The notes beneath the pieces are model-generated. The model searched no databases, had not been told where the DNA came from, and worked only from the letters and a program-made list of their open reading frames with translations. A stretch of DNA of 64,000 bases from Gammaproteobacteria bacterium (GTDB taxonomy: Bacteria > Pseudomonadota > Gammaproteobacteria > Pseudomonadales > Halieaceae): positions 434,001 to 498,000 of the forward strand of contig JAUHXH010000004.1 of assembly GCA_030427085.1 (NCBI GenBank). The letters run 5' to 3'. Shown here one piece after another: positions 47,851-57,263 of the stretch (positions within the stretch are counted from its first letter, which is position 1; each line of letters begins with the position of its first letter). The position numbers were made by a program, and so were the translations under genes.

Positions 47851-48447
47851 GTGGCAGTACGATTCGTCGAGTCCTCCCGTCTCCCCACTGCCTGGGGCGA
47901 GTTCGACATGCACGGCTTCGAAGACGTGGAAGCCAATAAGGAACACCTGGTGCTCACGCTGGGCGATGTCAGCGGCGGTGAGCCGGTGCTCGCCCGTGTC
48001 CACTCCGAGTGTTTGACCGGTGATGCCTTGTTTAGCATGCGCTGCGATTGTGGTAACCAGCTCCAGGCCGCACTGGAGGCAATCGCTCGTGAAGGGCGCG
48101 GTGCGCTGTTCTACCTGCGGCAGGAAGGTCGAGGGATTGGTCTATTGAACAAAATTCGCGCCTATCGATTGCAGGACGCTGGGGCCGATACCGTGGAAGC
48201 CAATGAGCGCCTGGGTTTCGGTGCTGACATGCGGGACTACAGCATTTTGCACCCCATGCTCGAGCACCTGCACATCAAGTCTGTACGCCTGATGACGAAT
48301 AACCCCCGCAAGGTGGCGGCGCTGGAAGAGCTGGGTATCGAGGTGGCCGAGCGCATTCCGCTTCACACGGGCTCCAACCCTCACAACGAAAAATACCTGG
48401 CAACCAAGGCCGGAAAGCTCGGGCATATGATTGGTGGGGAAGGGTGA
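47851..48447 (+). CDS. ribA: GTP cyclohydrolase II
   Basis: RibA opens the riboflavin pathway from GTP. The 198-residue protein keeps all zinc ligands in [18 protein letters not shown] and the catalytic stretch [17 protein letters not shown]. Start GTG 47851 matches the family length. It supplies the activity that the C-terminal half of the RibBA-type protein at 43589 has lost. Confidence 0.95.
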   Translation: MAVRFVESSRLPTAWGEFDMHGFEDVEANKEHLVLTLGDVSGGEPVLARVHSECLTGDALFSMRCDCGNQLQAALEAIAREGRGALFYLRQEGRGIGLLNKIRAYRLQDAGADTVEANERLGFGADMRDYSILHPMLEHLHIKSVRLMTNNPRKVAALEELGIEVAERIPLHTGSNPHNEKYLATKAGKLGHMIGGEG

Positions 48448-48496
48448 TTCCCGCGCAAAACGCTACCAACCGCGTCTCTACTCGCAAACCACGAAT

Positions 48497-49315
48497 ATGA
48501 TTGCCGATCAGTACGCAGACCTGGCCAGCGTAGCTGGTCAAAATGCACAGCGCTATGCCAGCGCAGATCCCTTTCCCCATATCGTGTTCGACGATTTCAT
48601 TGATCCGGCCGTGTTGGAGCAAGTCCTGGCTGAATTTCCGGACTTGTCTCGCCAGAACAACGTCCAGAAGTTCTCCGGCCCGAGCGAACGCAAGCTGGCG
48701 GGAAAAGGTGAGGCGCAGTTTGGTCAGCAGACCCGCGCACTCATGCATTTCCTGAATTCTGAGCCGTTTCTGCATTTCCTGCAGCAATTGACGGGCATCG
48801 AAGAAGTTTTGCTGCCGGACCCCTATTTCGCCGGTGGCGGACTCCATGAAATCAAAACCGGCGGTATGTTGAAGATGCACGCCGATTTCAATAAACACCC
48901 AACCCTGGATCTCGACCGGCGCATCAATGTGCTTGTCTATCTCAACAAGGATTGGGCGTCTGAGTGGGGCGGCGAATTGCAACTGTGGGACCGCTCGATG
49001 GAGCGCTGTGTCCAGGCGATAGAGCCTGTCTTTAACCGCATGGTGGTGTTTTCGACCAACTCAGATTCCTGGCACGGTCATCCGGATGCCTTGAAATGTC
49101 CGGAAGATCGGAGCAGGAAGTCATTGGCACTTTATTATTTTTCTCTCGGCCGGCCGGCATCGGAAGTGGCGAACATTCACGGCACAGTGTTTCGCGCACG
49201 ACCTGGCGCGGAAGGTACGGGCTGGCGGTTCAAGAATCGCGCCACGAGTCTGGCGGTGGACTGTATTCCGCCTATCGTCTTGAAAGGCTTACGACGTTTG
49301 CGGGATGGCCGCTGA
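48497..49315 (+). CDS. 2-oxoglutarate/Fe(II)-dependent oxygenase family protein
   Basis: The 272-residue protein has the jelly-roll iron site: H128 and D130 in MLKMHADFN, a distal His in SDSWHGHPDAL (193 or 195), and an Arg near 207 in RSRKSLALYYFS for 2-oxoglutarate. GGELQLWDR fits prolyl-hydroxylase relatives (SM-20/pfam13640). The substrate is unknown; relatives occur in surface-polysaccharide loci, which fits the island close by. The ribosome site at ATG 48497 is poor. It abuts ispA tail to tail with no spacer. Confidence 0.8.
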   Translation: MIADQYADLASVAGQNAQRYASADPFPHIVFDDFIDPAVLEQVLAEFPDLSRQNNVQKFSGPSERKLAGKGEAQFGQQTRALMHFLNSEPFLHFLQQLTGIEEVLLPDPYFAGGGLHEIKTGGMLKMHADFNKHPTLDLDRRINVLVYLNKDWASEWGGELQLWDRSMERCVQAIEPVFNRMVVFSTNSDSWHGHPDALKCPEDRSRKSLALYYFSLGRPASEVANIHGTVFRARPGAEGTGWRFKNRATSLAVDCIPPIVLKGLRRLRDGR

Positions 49316-50227
49316 TCAGGATTCGCGCCGCGCGATAAAAAGTGCGAGGTCGTGCAATCGACTGCCATTGGCGCCAAAAGGTTCGAGTGCCGACAGGGCT
49401 GCCTGAAGGAGCGATTCCAGTTCGTTCTGTGCGCCATCGAGTCCCAGTAAACTGGTGTAAGTTGTTTTTCCCGCGCGGTCATCTTTGCCGCCTGTTTTCC
49501 CCAGCACCTTGCTGTGTCCTACAACGTCCAGGATGTCATCCTTCACCTGGAAGGCCAGGCCGATATTTCGTGCGAAGATGTCCAGGTGCGTGCGTGACGA
49601 TGAGTCTGCTGAACAGATAGCTGCAGCCATCTGCACTGCCGCCCGAATCAGGGCTCCCGTTTTCAGCTCATGCATGGCGCGTAGCGAGTCCAGACAGGCG
49701 GCGCTTTCACCCGCTGTATCTATAGCTTGCCCACCGACCATGCCGCGCGGACCGGAGGCAGCTGACAGTATTTTCAGCAGCTCCACGTGTTGTTCAGGAG
49801 GGAGCCCGGGCGCCTCGCACAACAACTCGAAAGCACGGGCTTGCAAACCATCGCCCACCAGTATGGCGGTGGCTTCATCAAAGGCGCGATGACAGGTGGG
49901 TTGGCCGCGACGCAAGTCATCGTCGTCCATGGCCGGGAGGTCGTCGTGGACAAGGGAATAGGTATGGATGAATTCCAGGCTGCAGGCGGCGTAGTCCAGA
50001 GGTTCATCTTTCCCTGTGGCACCCAGTGCTTCGGCAGTGGCATACACCAGGGCTGGCCGGACGCGCTTTCCGCCCGCTGCCAAGACATATTCCATCGCGG
50101 AAAAAAGCCGCTTGAGCGAGGTCGGGCCGCTAGTGTATTCAGAGGCTGGCGAGCCGAGTGAACGGATCAGGTGAACGTCGACCCGACGGCGGCATGCATC
50201 GAGATAATCCAGTGTGGAAGTGCTCAT
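49316..50227 (-). CDS. ispA: Farnesyl diphosphate synthase
   Basis: IspA builds geranyl and farnesyl diphosphate from IPP and DMAPP. The 303-residue protein has both Asp-rich motifs, LVHDDLPAMDDDDLRRG and FQVKDDILDVVG. It overlaps xseB by 4 bp (ATGA). The usual downstream partner dxs is missing from this position and lies 9 kb away beyond the glycan island. Confidence 0.96.
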   Translation of the reverse strand: MSTSTLDYLDACRRRVDVHLIRSLGSPASEYTSGPTSLKRLFSAMEYVLAAGGKRVRPALVYATAEALGATGKDEPLDYAACSLEFIHTYSLVHDDLPAMDDDDLRRGQPTCHRAFDEATAILVGDGLQARAFELLCEAPGLPPEQHVELLKILSAASGPRGMVGGQAIDTAGESAACLDSLRAMHELKTGALIRAAVQMAAAICSADSSSRTHLDIFARNIGLAFQVKDDILDVVGHSKVLGKTGGKDDRAGKTTYTSLLGLDGAQNELESLLQAALSALEPFGANGSRLHDLALFIARRES

Positions 50228-50460
50228 GTTTCGTCGGTAGTGGGTTCCACTGCGACTTCTCCGCCATCCTGGTCCGCCAGGATCAGGATTTTTTGCTCCA
50301 GCTTGCTCAGTAGTTCCTGCGCTTCCCGAGTGAGCTGAACGCCCTCTTCGAACACTTTCATGGATTGCTCGAGGCTGACGTCGCCGGACTCAAGTTGTTT
50401 TACCAGTTGTTCGAGCCTCGCCAACTGGGACTCAAAGCTGGGTGGGGACTGTTCACTCAT
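50224..50460 (-). CDS. xseB: Exodeoxyribonuclease VII small subunit
   Basis: XseB is the small helical subunit of exonuclease VII. The 78 residues show FESQLARLEQLVKQLESGDV and LEQSMKVFEEGVQL. ATG 50460 is the family start. Its first 8 bp overlap the end of the glycosyltransferase gene, so translation is coupled to the glycan operon. Confidence 0.94.
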   Translation of the reverse strand: MSEQSPPSFESQLARLEQLVKQLESGDVSLEQSMKVFEEGVQLTREAQELLSKLEQKILILADQDGGEVAVEPTTDET

Positions 50461-51718
50461 ATTCGTTCCCGGGTTGGCCGCTGGAGGGCGGAGCATAACT
50501 GAAAATCCTTGATACGGCAGCATCGAACTGGTGGTTGCCGTAAAGTTGCCTGGCGCGATCAGCCATCGCCGCTCTGGACTCGCTGCTTACAGGAGGAGGG
50601 CACCGGCCTTCAGTGAGGGCTTCAGGTGGCTGAATGTTCCCGATAATGCCGCCGAATTCAGTGACCTGCTCGACAGCATTTCCGGTCAACACAGGCAAAC
50701 CGGCGAGCGCGTATTCTGCGAACTTGACCGGTGAGGCTACACGGTTGACCGGATTGGGCTGGCGAATCATCAGCGCGAGGTCAGCGGCGTTCAGCGCGGC
50801 GTTGACCTCGCTGAATGCTCTTGTCTCGATGTGAAACCTCTCTCGGAGACCGTCGGGAATGAGGGATTCAAAAGCAGAGGGGTCGGGCGTAATGATCAGT
50901 GCTCGCGAGTGCGCGGAGACGCGCAGTGCGTTGATTATCAGCTCCAGTGTTTCGGGCACGCATTGCCATGGAGCGGTTGAACCGCAGTAAACCAGTACCC
51001 GATCGGTCGGCAGGAACCGCAGGCGCTCACGTTCCTGTGTGCGCAGACCCTCGTTGAAGAAAAACTGTTCAGTAGAAGCAAGGCAGGGAATCACCGTACA
51101 GTGGGTGTCGTCCAGCCCACGACCCTGCAGCTCGCGCAGTGATTGGGAAACGAACAGAGCGTGATCACAGGATTTCCTTGCACGTGAAATCCAGCGTCTG
51201 ATCGAAAACGCCTTCAATCTGGCGACTGTGCGAACAAGGTGGCCGCTGGTCACGTACTTCATCAGCAACTCGCTCTCGGTATCGCCGCGGGCGTCCCAGA
51301 TCAAACGAAAGCGGTAACGGCTTTTTAGCGGCGCTACCATTGCGGCGGCGTAATCGGTACGGGCACTAATGACATCGCATTTCACGGCGTGGCGGCGGAA
51401 CAATGCGCGCAGCAGGAGGGAATTCAGCGCGCGAGAAAAGGGTACACGCTGGGGGATCCCCCGGAAAACTTGTATGTCGAGCTCGTAGCGCTTCCTGAGT
51501 TCGCCAGCGCGTTCCTCGGCAAGCGCCCACTGTGAAGCGTTTAGCGCGAGGCTCCAGATGGTGACGTGAAAGCCCCGGTCACGAAGTCGGGCGGCGTAGT
51601 TTAATACCTGACTTTCAACCACCGTTGGAGGTAGCCCCTCGCTCAACAAGTACATAACGGCAGGTGATTCCGTGGTTTGCATGGAAGCGCTTGCGGATGA
51701 ACGGGGGGCGGGTGTCAT
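50453..51718 (-). CDS. GT4-type glycosyltransferase
   Basis: The 421-residue GT-B enzyme has an N-terminal acceptor half (MYLLSEGLPPTVVESQVL) and a nucleotide-sugar half with RVLVYCGSTAPWQCVPE and PVKFAEYALAGLPVLTG. The last is the EX7E-like region, although the second Glu is not obvious. The sugar is unknown. ATG 51718 overlaps the flippase stop as ATGA, and the 3' end overlaps xseB. Confidence 0.8.
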   Translation of the reverse strand: MTPAPRSSASASMQTTESPAVMYLLSEGLPPTVVESQVLNYAARLRDRGFHVTIWSLALNASQWALAEERAGELRKRYELDIQVFRGIPQRVPFSRALNSLLLRALFRRHAVKCDVISARTDYAAAMVAPLKSRYRFRLIWDARGDTESELLMKYVTSGHLVRTVARLKAFSIRRWISRARKSCDHALFVSQSLRELQGRGLDDTHCTVIPCLASTEQFFFNEGLRTQERERLRFLPTDRVLVYCGSTAPWQCVPETLELIINALRVSAHSRALIITPDPSAFESLIPDGLRERFHIETRAFSEVNAALNAADLALMIRQPNPVNRVASPVKFAEYALAGLPVLTGNAVEQVTEFGGIIGNIQPPEALTEGRCPPPVSSESRAAMADRARQLYGNHQFDAAVSRIFSYAPPSSGQPGNEYE

Positions 51719-53166
51719 TCCGTTTTTCCGGCGACTTTCAACATGGCGTATAACCATTCGCGATTCCAAAGCCAAGTCAAAACGATGTACGTGACGGCGC
51801 CCACAGCTACTCCCGACATCAGCCGCACCAGCGGGACGTTGATGTCATCACAAAGCCAAAAAGCGAGCAGGACACTGACAAGTGCCAATGCCGTGGGTTT
51901 GGCGATGGCATACAAATAGGCAGAAAGCGATAAACCGGTACATGGCCGCACCAGCCAGTACCAGGCCGGGATAACCAGTGTCAGCGCAATAGTGGCCTGA
52001 GCCACTGCGAGGGCAGTGGCATCCAGTGTCATGGCGAAGAACAACAGCAGCGGCACTGACAGAGCCAGCCCCAGATTCCAGAAAAACAATCGTTGTGCTC
52101 TCCCGACTGCCAGAACGACGGCACCTACCGGGTTGCCAATAGACCGAATGGCGCCCCACAGTGCCAGCCACTGCAGGAAAACCGCGGCTTTGCCCCAGTC
52201 AGCACCAAATAAAATGGCGACAACGTCTTCTGCAAATACTGCCAGCCCTAAAAAAAGCGGCATGTTCAGTGCCGACGTGTAGGCAACCGTTTTCCGGTAG
52301 GTGTCTGCAAGTCGCTCCCGATCGTTCTGGATTTCAGACATGAGCGGGAAGCCTACCCGCGTCACCACCGGATTGAATACACCGATCAATGAGAGGCTGA
52401 GGTTTCGCGGTACGCTGTAGTATCCGACGGTATCCGGCGTGAGCATCCTGCCCGCAAGGAGTAAATCGGCCTGCGTGGCGATCAGGTTGAGCAAATTATT
52501 TCCCGTGACGTATCCGCCAAATTTCAGATGCTGACTAATCTCTGCAAGCTGCAGGCGCCACTGGGGGCGCCAGGTGCGGGGTGTCCAGAGGTACAACAGT
52601 AATGATTGCACGCTTGCATTGACGAGGTAGCCGGCCACCAGGGCATAGGCATTGCGAAACTGAAGTGCCCAGGCCACGGCCACAACAAACCCGGTGAGTG
52701 CGCCCAGGATTTCTACGCGAGCGATAACGGCAAAGTCGAGTGACTTCTCCAGCCGAATTCTGAGTTGTTGGCCCAGTGCCGCTATGAGAATAGTGAAAGA
52801 CTGTACTACCAGTACTTCCTGCAATGCGGGCAACTGAAACAGTTGGTGGCTAAGCACCGGGCTGAGTAATAACAGGCCGAGTGTCAGCAAGGTGGCGAAT
52901 ACGACATTCGCCCAGTACAGACTTGAAAACTGCTCACGGGAAATGGTGCGGTGGTGGATGACAGAACTTCCCATCCCGAGGTCATTGAGGGATTGACACA
53001 GAATCACAACACTCGAAGAGACAGCCACCAGGCCGAAATCCGCAGGACTTAGCAAGCGCGCCAGAATCGCCAACTGGGCAAACTGCAGACTGACCCTGAA
53101 GGCCATGCCAACGCCCGCCCAGCGAACGGCGCGATACGGCCTATGTGGCAGGCTGGAATCAGGCAC
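51715..53166 (-). CDS. Polysaccharide flippase (Wzx/WzxC-like, MOP superfamily)
   Basis: The 483-residue membrane protein has about 14 hydrophobic segments with the PST/MOP pattern (ILARLLSPADFGLVAVSSS near residue 33 and GYYSVPRNLSLSLIGVFNPV). It would move undecaprenyl-linked oligosaccharide units across the inner membrane. Its place between the aminotransferase and a glycosyltransferase marks the locus as a lipid-linked glycan pathway. No Wzy polymerase is recognised in the window. Confidence 0.85.
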   Translation of the reverse strand: MPDSSLPHRPYRAVRWAGVGMAFRVSLQFAQLAILARLLSPADFGLVAVSSSVVILCQSLNDLGMGSSVIHHRTISREQFSSLYWANVVFATLLTLGLLLLSPVLSHQLFQLPALQEVLVVQSFTILIAALGQQLRIRLEKSLDFAVIARVEILGALTGFVVAVAWALQFRNAYALVAGYLVNASVQSLLLYLWTPRTWRPQWRLQLAEISQHLKFGGYVTGNNLLNLIATQADLLLAGRMLTPDTVGYYSVPRNLSLSLIGVFNPVVTRVGFPLMSEIQNDRERLADTYRKTVAYTSALNMPLFLGLAVFAEDVVAILFGADWGKAAVFLQWLALWGAIRSIGNPVGAVVLAVGRAQRLFFWNLGLALSVPLLLFFAMTLDATALAVAQATIALTLVIPAWYWLVRPCTGLSLSAYLYAIAKPTALALVSVLLAFWLCDDINVPLVRLMSGVAVGAVTYIVLTWLWNREWLYAMLKVAGKTE

Positions 53167-53222
53167 GATGGCAACCGTTAAAACTGATGTTGATCGTTTT
53201 CAATTCCATCCGGCCTGCAATA

Positions 53223-54368
53223 TCACTTCGACTGATTGAAGAATGCTGCGACGCCGGCTACAACCCGTTCCTTGAACGCAGTCGGCATGCCATACCAAAG
53301 GGGGAGTCGCACAAGGCGTTCGCTCTCTTTTGTTGTGTAGATATCTTCTCCCGCAAAATGTCCGTACTTCTCACCGGCGGTGGCCGAGTGCAAGGGTACA
53401 TAGTGGAAGACTGCCCATATTTCTCGATCGAGCAGAAATTTGAGCAGGCGCGTCCGCGTGTCGAGGTCTGCGACCCGCAGGTGGAAGATATGGCCGTTGT
53501 GCAGGCAATGGGCAGGGATGTCCGGGAGTTGTATCAGGCCACTCGCGGCGAGTTCCGAGAGCTGTTGTTGATAGTACGTCCAGGTTGCCAGTCGGTCGTT
53601 GGTAATTTCGGCGAGTGATTCCAGTTGCCCCCAGAGATAGGCAGATTGTGCCTCCCCTGGCAGGTAGCTACTTCCCAGGTCGACCCAGGAATACTTCGCG
53701 ACTTCGCCGCGGAAAAATTCGGAGCGGTTGGTGCCCTTTTCTCGAAATATCTCCGCGCGGCGGACCAGGCTTTCGTCATTAATGACGAGCAAGCCACCTT
53801 CGCCAGCGCTGGTCACGTTTTTGGTTTCGTGAAAGCTGAATGTGCTCAGCGCACCGAAGGTACCCAGCGGCCTGCCTTTGTAGGTGGCGTCGATGCACTG
53901 TGCCGCATCCTCGATGACCACAACACCGTGGCGTTCTGCTATCGCCAGAATGTCGTCCATTTCACACCCGACGCCGGCGTAGTGGACTAGCACTATCGCC
54001 CGTGTACGTTCGGTAACGGCGGCTTCCAGTTTTGCTTCGTCGAGGTTGAGGGTGTCAGGCCGAATGTCGACAAACACCAGGCGGGCACCCCGAAGTGCGA
54101 AGGCATTGGCGGTGCTGGGGAAGGTGAAGCTGGGCAGGATTACTTCGTCCCCGGGCTGGATATCCAGCAGAAAGCCGCACATTTCGAGAGCATGCGTACA
54201 CGAGGGTGTGAGGAGTGCGCGCGGACAACCGAGGTGTTGTTCGAACCACGTCTGGCAGCGCCGGCCGAAGGGTCCGTCACCAGACATCTGCAGGCTGTCC
54301 ATGGCCTCCAGTACGTAGCTTGTTTCCCGTCCGGTTCTGGGTGGTCGGTTAAATTGAATCAGGGTCAT
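53223..54368 (-). CDS. dTDP-4-amino-4,6-dideoxygalactose transaminase (WecE/RffA type)
   Basis: The 381-residue PLP aminotransferase of the DegT/DnrJ/EryC1 family has the PLP Lys in FSFHETKNVTSAGEGG, DAAQCIDATYKGRPLG and LTPSCTHALEMCG. WecE-type enzymes convert dTDP-4-keto-6-deoxyglucose to dTDP-Fuc4N. The formyltransferase downstream partner and the WecF-like gene support this. rmlA and rmlB for the precursor are not in the window. It overlaps the formyltransferase stop as ATGA. Confidence 0.87.
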   Translation of the reverse strand: MTLIQFNRPPRTGRETSYVLEAMDSLQMSGDGPFGRRCQTWFEQHLGCPRALLTPSCTHALEMCGFLLDIQPGDEVILPSFTFPSTANAFALRGARLVFVDIRPDTLNLDEAKLEAAVTERTRAIVLVHYAGVGCEMDDILAIAERHGVVVIEDAAQCIDATYKGRPLGTFGALSTFSFHETKNVTSAGEGGLLVINDESLVRRAEIFREKGTNRSEFFRGEVAKYSWVDLGSSYLPGEAQSAYLWGQLESLAEITNDRLATWTYYQQQLSELAASGLIQLPDIPAHCLHNGHIFHLRVADLDTRTRLLKFLLDREIWAVFHYVPLHSATAGEKYGHFAGEDIYTTKESERLVRLPLWYGMPTAFKERVVAGVAAFFNQSK

Positions 54369-55267
54369 GATAAAAAACGAGTCCGGAAGGGGAGTGGCTT
54401 ACTTTGATGCTTGTCATCGTCCCGGTGGATCTCCCGAATCAGGAGTAATCCCTGAGCACAGATAACCACCGGACATCCCTCTCTCATGAATAGAATTTTG
54501 CCTATATGATCCTCGCGGGATTCTACTGTGACATCGGCGATAGCCTCAGCGCTTAATACCCGGTACGACCTACTGGCAGTTGTGGCGAGGGCGCCAGCGA
54601 AGGGTGGCCCCACGGCATCGCAAAAGCGAGCAATGCGCTCGGCAGGCCAGTGCCAGTTGATCGCGTAGTCGTCGCCATCTCGCCAGGGACTGTAGGTGGC
54701 CAAAGCTTCCGATTGGGGTACACCTGCTGGTAACTCGCCGGTATCGCAAACCTTGTCGAACAGTTCACAGACGAGTTGTACATAGAGTGGGCGCAACTGC
54801 GCCTGCGCCTGATCCACTTTGATGGGGTAAGTAATTTCTGTGAATTCCTGGGCCAGAATATCTCCGCAGTCGTAATCTTCCTGTGCAAGTAAGGCGGTGA
54901 CACCCAATATGGTTTCGCCGTTGATCAACATATTCGGCACCGGGGAAAAACCCCGGAAGCGTGGTAAGGGCGAATCGTGAAGGATGACAAGGTGTGCCGA
55001 AGTGGGCAGTAGATACCGCCATCCAATTGCGTAGGCGACATCGTGCGTGGGCAGTGATTGTTCGGTAGAGGCTTGCCGCAGCAGCACATGGACTTCGTGC
55101 TCCTCACAAAACGCCGCGATATCACTGCTGAAGTCGTCAGTGAGATTGGCGTCCCCATCGATGACAACGAAAGCGATAGCCTGGGGCCCAAACCGGTTCA
55201 GAAACGCTTGCAGTACGGTTAGCCCGCGAATGCCCAGAACGTAAAATCCAGCCTTTCTAGTCACCAC
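54365..55267 (-). CDS. Nucleotide-sugar N-formyltransferase
   Basis: The 300-residue protein has the formyltransferase core with LHDSPLPRFRGFSPVPN, holding the catalytic His, and EDYDCGDILAQE with the Asp. Such enzymes use N10-formyl-tetrahydrofolate to formylate dTDP-amino-sugars. Between a WecE-type aminotransferase and a WecF-type transferase, the likely product is dTDP-Fuc4NFo. The start is GTG 55267 behind GGGGGAG (a second GTG follows at 55264); it overlaps the upstream gene by 11 bp. Confidence 0.82.
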   Translation of the reverse strand: MVTRKAGFYVLGIRGLTVLQAFLNRFGPQAIAFVVIDGDANLTDDFSSDIAAFCEEHEVHVLLRQASTEQSLPTHDVAYAIGWRYLLPTSAHLVILHDSPLPRFRGFSPVPNMLINGETILGVTALLAQEDYDCGDILAQEFTEITYPIKVDQAQAQLRPLYVQLVCELFDKVCDTGELPAGVPQSEALATYSPWRDGDDYAINWHWPAERIARFCDAVGPPFAGALATTASRSYRVLSAEAIADVTVESREDHIGKILFMREGCPVVICAQGLLLIREIHRDDDKHQSKPLPFRTRFLS

Positions 55268-56306
55268 GAAAAATGCTCCCCCACTGGTCCAAAAGCCTTG
55301 CAAGCGAAAAGTGATCTTCGATGATGCCACGATTCCTGATGCTGACGCTCTCGGGTAATCTGGATAAGTCGAGAGATTCTGTTGAAGTAACCTCGCACCC
55401 CAACTGACGGAAGAGGTGCCACGGCGTTACCTCGCTGCGCAAGTGTACTCGCGCACCGTAGCCGAGGAGCGAGATCATGTTGCCCATTCCCTGCTGGCGC
55501 TTGTGATTGAATATGCCGATGTCGATGTTTTCCAGCAAGTGCCAGTACTGATCCGGTGTGAGAATTTCCAACAGTGGGTGAAAGCGGTCTCCAAAACGTC
55601 GTCGCCCCTGTTCCACTACCTGGTCTCGCGTTTTCTGGCAGCCGTAGGACAAGGGCACGTAGGCCACAAAGTCCTGCTGAGGTGAACGCTCAAGTTGATC
55701 GAAAACCTCCAGGTGGCGATTGCTCGGATCTGCGGAGTTGCCAATAAGAATTTTCAGCGTGGAATTCTTCGGAGAAGTTTCCACCCCCCCGACGGGGGGG
55801 TGGAACACATTGCTCTGGTACATCAGGCAGTCGGCGCGTTGGCCGCGTGCGCCGAATGTTGCCCTGGCGTAGTCATAGTCCCCTGGGATGTAGGTGGCCA
55901 GGTGGCCGATGCGGGGGATTACTCGCCGCCGAAGCCACTGGCCGCTATACCAACTGAGTTTTTTCTTGCCGCTGGGCTCGGTGTAGAGGTCCCCGCCCCA
56001 CATCACCCAATAGGCCTTCGAAAGCTCACTGGCGTTAAGCGCTAAAAATAACAGCACTTCCTGCTTGAAGAGCCCGTGAATGACAATCCTGGTTGCAGTC
56101 TTGAGTAGTTCCGAGTTCAGGGAATACTGGTCAAACAGACGTTTGCAGGATGTTACGGGAAGCTGCGCATCTATCTCGCCGACGCTATTGCCATACACCA
56201 CAAAGGAGTGTTCAGTGGCATCAAAATGTTCGTGCACAAACCTGATCATGGAGGGAACGAATTTCGGGTCCCAATGCATCAGGTGTAGTATGCGGGTTTG
56301 GCTCAT
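55257..56306 (-). CDS. WecF-like Fuc4N-type glycosyltransferase (GT56)
   Basis: The 349-residue protein resembles the enterobacterial-common-antigen transferase WecF, with HWDPKFVPSMIRFVHEHFD at the start, YWVMWGGDLYTEPSG, LIGNSADPSNRHLEVFDQL and FNHKRQQGMGNMISLLGYG. WecF transfers Fuc4NAc to a lipid carrier; here the donor may be the N-formyl sugar. It is the first gene of the leftward arm. A C7/G7 inverted repeat lies in its coding sequence. Confidence 0.82.
   Translation of the reverse strand: MSQTRILHLMHWDPKFVPSMIRFVHEHFDATEHSFVVYGNSVGEIDAQLPVTSCKRLFDQYSLNSELLKTATRIVIHGLFKQEVLLFLALNASELSKAYWVMWGGDLYTEPSGKKKLSWYSGQWLRRRVIPRIGHLATYIPGDYDYARATFGARGQRADCLMYQSNVFHPPVGGVETSPKNSTLKILIGNSADPSNRHLEVFDQLERSPQQDFVAYVPLSYGCQKTRDQVVEQGRRRFGDRFHPLLEILTPDQYWHLLENIDIGIFNHKRQQGMGNMISLLGYGARVHLRSEVTPWHLFRQLGCEVTSTESLDLSRLPESVSIRNRGIIEDHFSLARLLDQWGSIFRGD
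55779..55805. repeat. C7/G7 inverted repeat inside the WecF-like gene
   Basis: TTCCACCCCCCC-GAC-GGGGGGGTGGAA is a perfect 12-bp-arm hairpin that encodes FHPPVGGVE in the minus-strand gene. The two 7-base homopolymers could be prone to slippage. Confidence 0.85.
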
Positions 56307-56375
56307 CGTTCAGACTTAACGAGTGGATGCGTGTTTCGCGTAGTTATTTCTACCTACAGTATCACGGACTGATTC

Positions 56376-57263
56376 ATGAAGGCTGCTATCTTCGCACACT
56401 ACGATCCCGGGGAACGGGTCGATCCGCACGTTATCTACTATCTTCGCGCGTTGCGGGATACGGTCGATCAGCTACTGCTGGTCAGTACTGCCCGACTGTC
56501 ACCGGAAATGGTAACTGAACTGGAAGCGATGGGGCTGGAAGTTTATCTGCGTGACAACAGGGGTCTGGACTTCAGTAGCTATGCGGCGGGGCTGGAACGG
56601 CTTGAACTCAGCCGGTTGGATGGGCTACTACTGTGTAATGACAGCGTCTATGGGCCCCTGACGCCGCTGCGAGCCGTATTGGAGCAGTTCTCTACCCTGA
56701 GCAGCGATTTTGGTTGTATAACCAGCAGTCACGAAATCGCCACGCACGCCCAGAGCTACTTCCTGTGGTTTGGCCGGTCAGTACTGGAGTCAGACGCTTT
56801 TCGTGATTTTTGGCGCGGAGTCGAGCCACTGGCTAGTAAACGGGATGTGATCCGCCGGTACGAAGTGGGCCTGAGTCAGCGATTGATAAAGGCTGGCTTT
56901 CCTTTAACTGTCTATGCGCGTCACGAGGCTGGTGGACAAACCGCGGATCTGTCGACGCTGGCGACTCAGGCGCTGCGCACCTTCGCCCGGCGTTGGCGGA
57001 GTACAGATTTCTGGCGCGATGTGCGCGATGTGCTCTTGCTTCGCTCACGGCCCAGTGTGAATCCCACCCAGGTGCAATGGCGTGACTTACTCGCGACGGA
57101 TCGCTGCCCCTTCATAAAGGTGGAGTTGCTGCGGGATGACCCCAAGGGAGGGCTTGTACGTGATGAGCTGCTGCGTATTCTGCGGGCCCGTACCGACTAC
57201 CCGGTAGCTCTTATTGAAAGCCACCTGGCGCGTTTCTCGACGGAGGGTCGGGCGAGTGGCTAG
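56376..57263 (+). CDS. Rhamnan synthesis F-like protein (RgpF/pfam05045)
   Basis: The 295-residue protein opens MKAAIFAHYDPGERVDPHVI, followed by YLRDNRGLDFSSYAAGLE and LLCNDSVYGPL, the marks of the RgpF family. Members are putative glycosyltransferases in rhamnose-containing polysaccharide loci; the activity here is unproven. It is the first gene of the rightward arm, divergent from the WecF-like gene across 69 bp that must hold both promoters. Confidence 0.8.
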   Translation: MKAAIFAHYDPGERVDPHVIYYLRALRDTVDQLLLVSTARLSPEMVTELEAMGLEVYLRDNRGLDFSSYAAGLERLELSRLDGLLLCNDSVYGPLTPLRAVLEQFSTLSSDFGCITSSHEIATHAQSYFLWFGRSVLESDAFRDFWRGVEPLASKRDVIRRYEVGLSQRLIKAGFPLTVYARHEAGGQTADLSTLATQALRTFARRWRSTDFWRDVRDVLLLRSRPSVNPTQVQWRDLLATDRCPFIKVELLRDDPKGGLVRDELLRILRARTDYPVALIESHLARFSTEGRASG

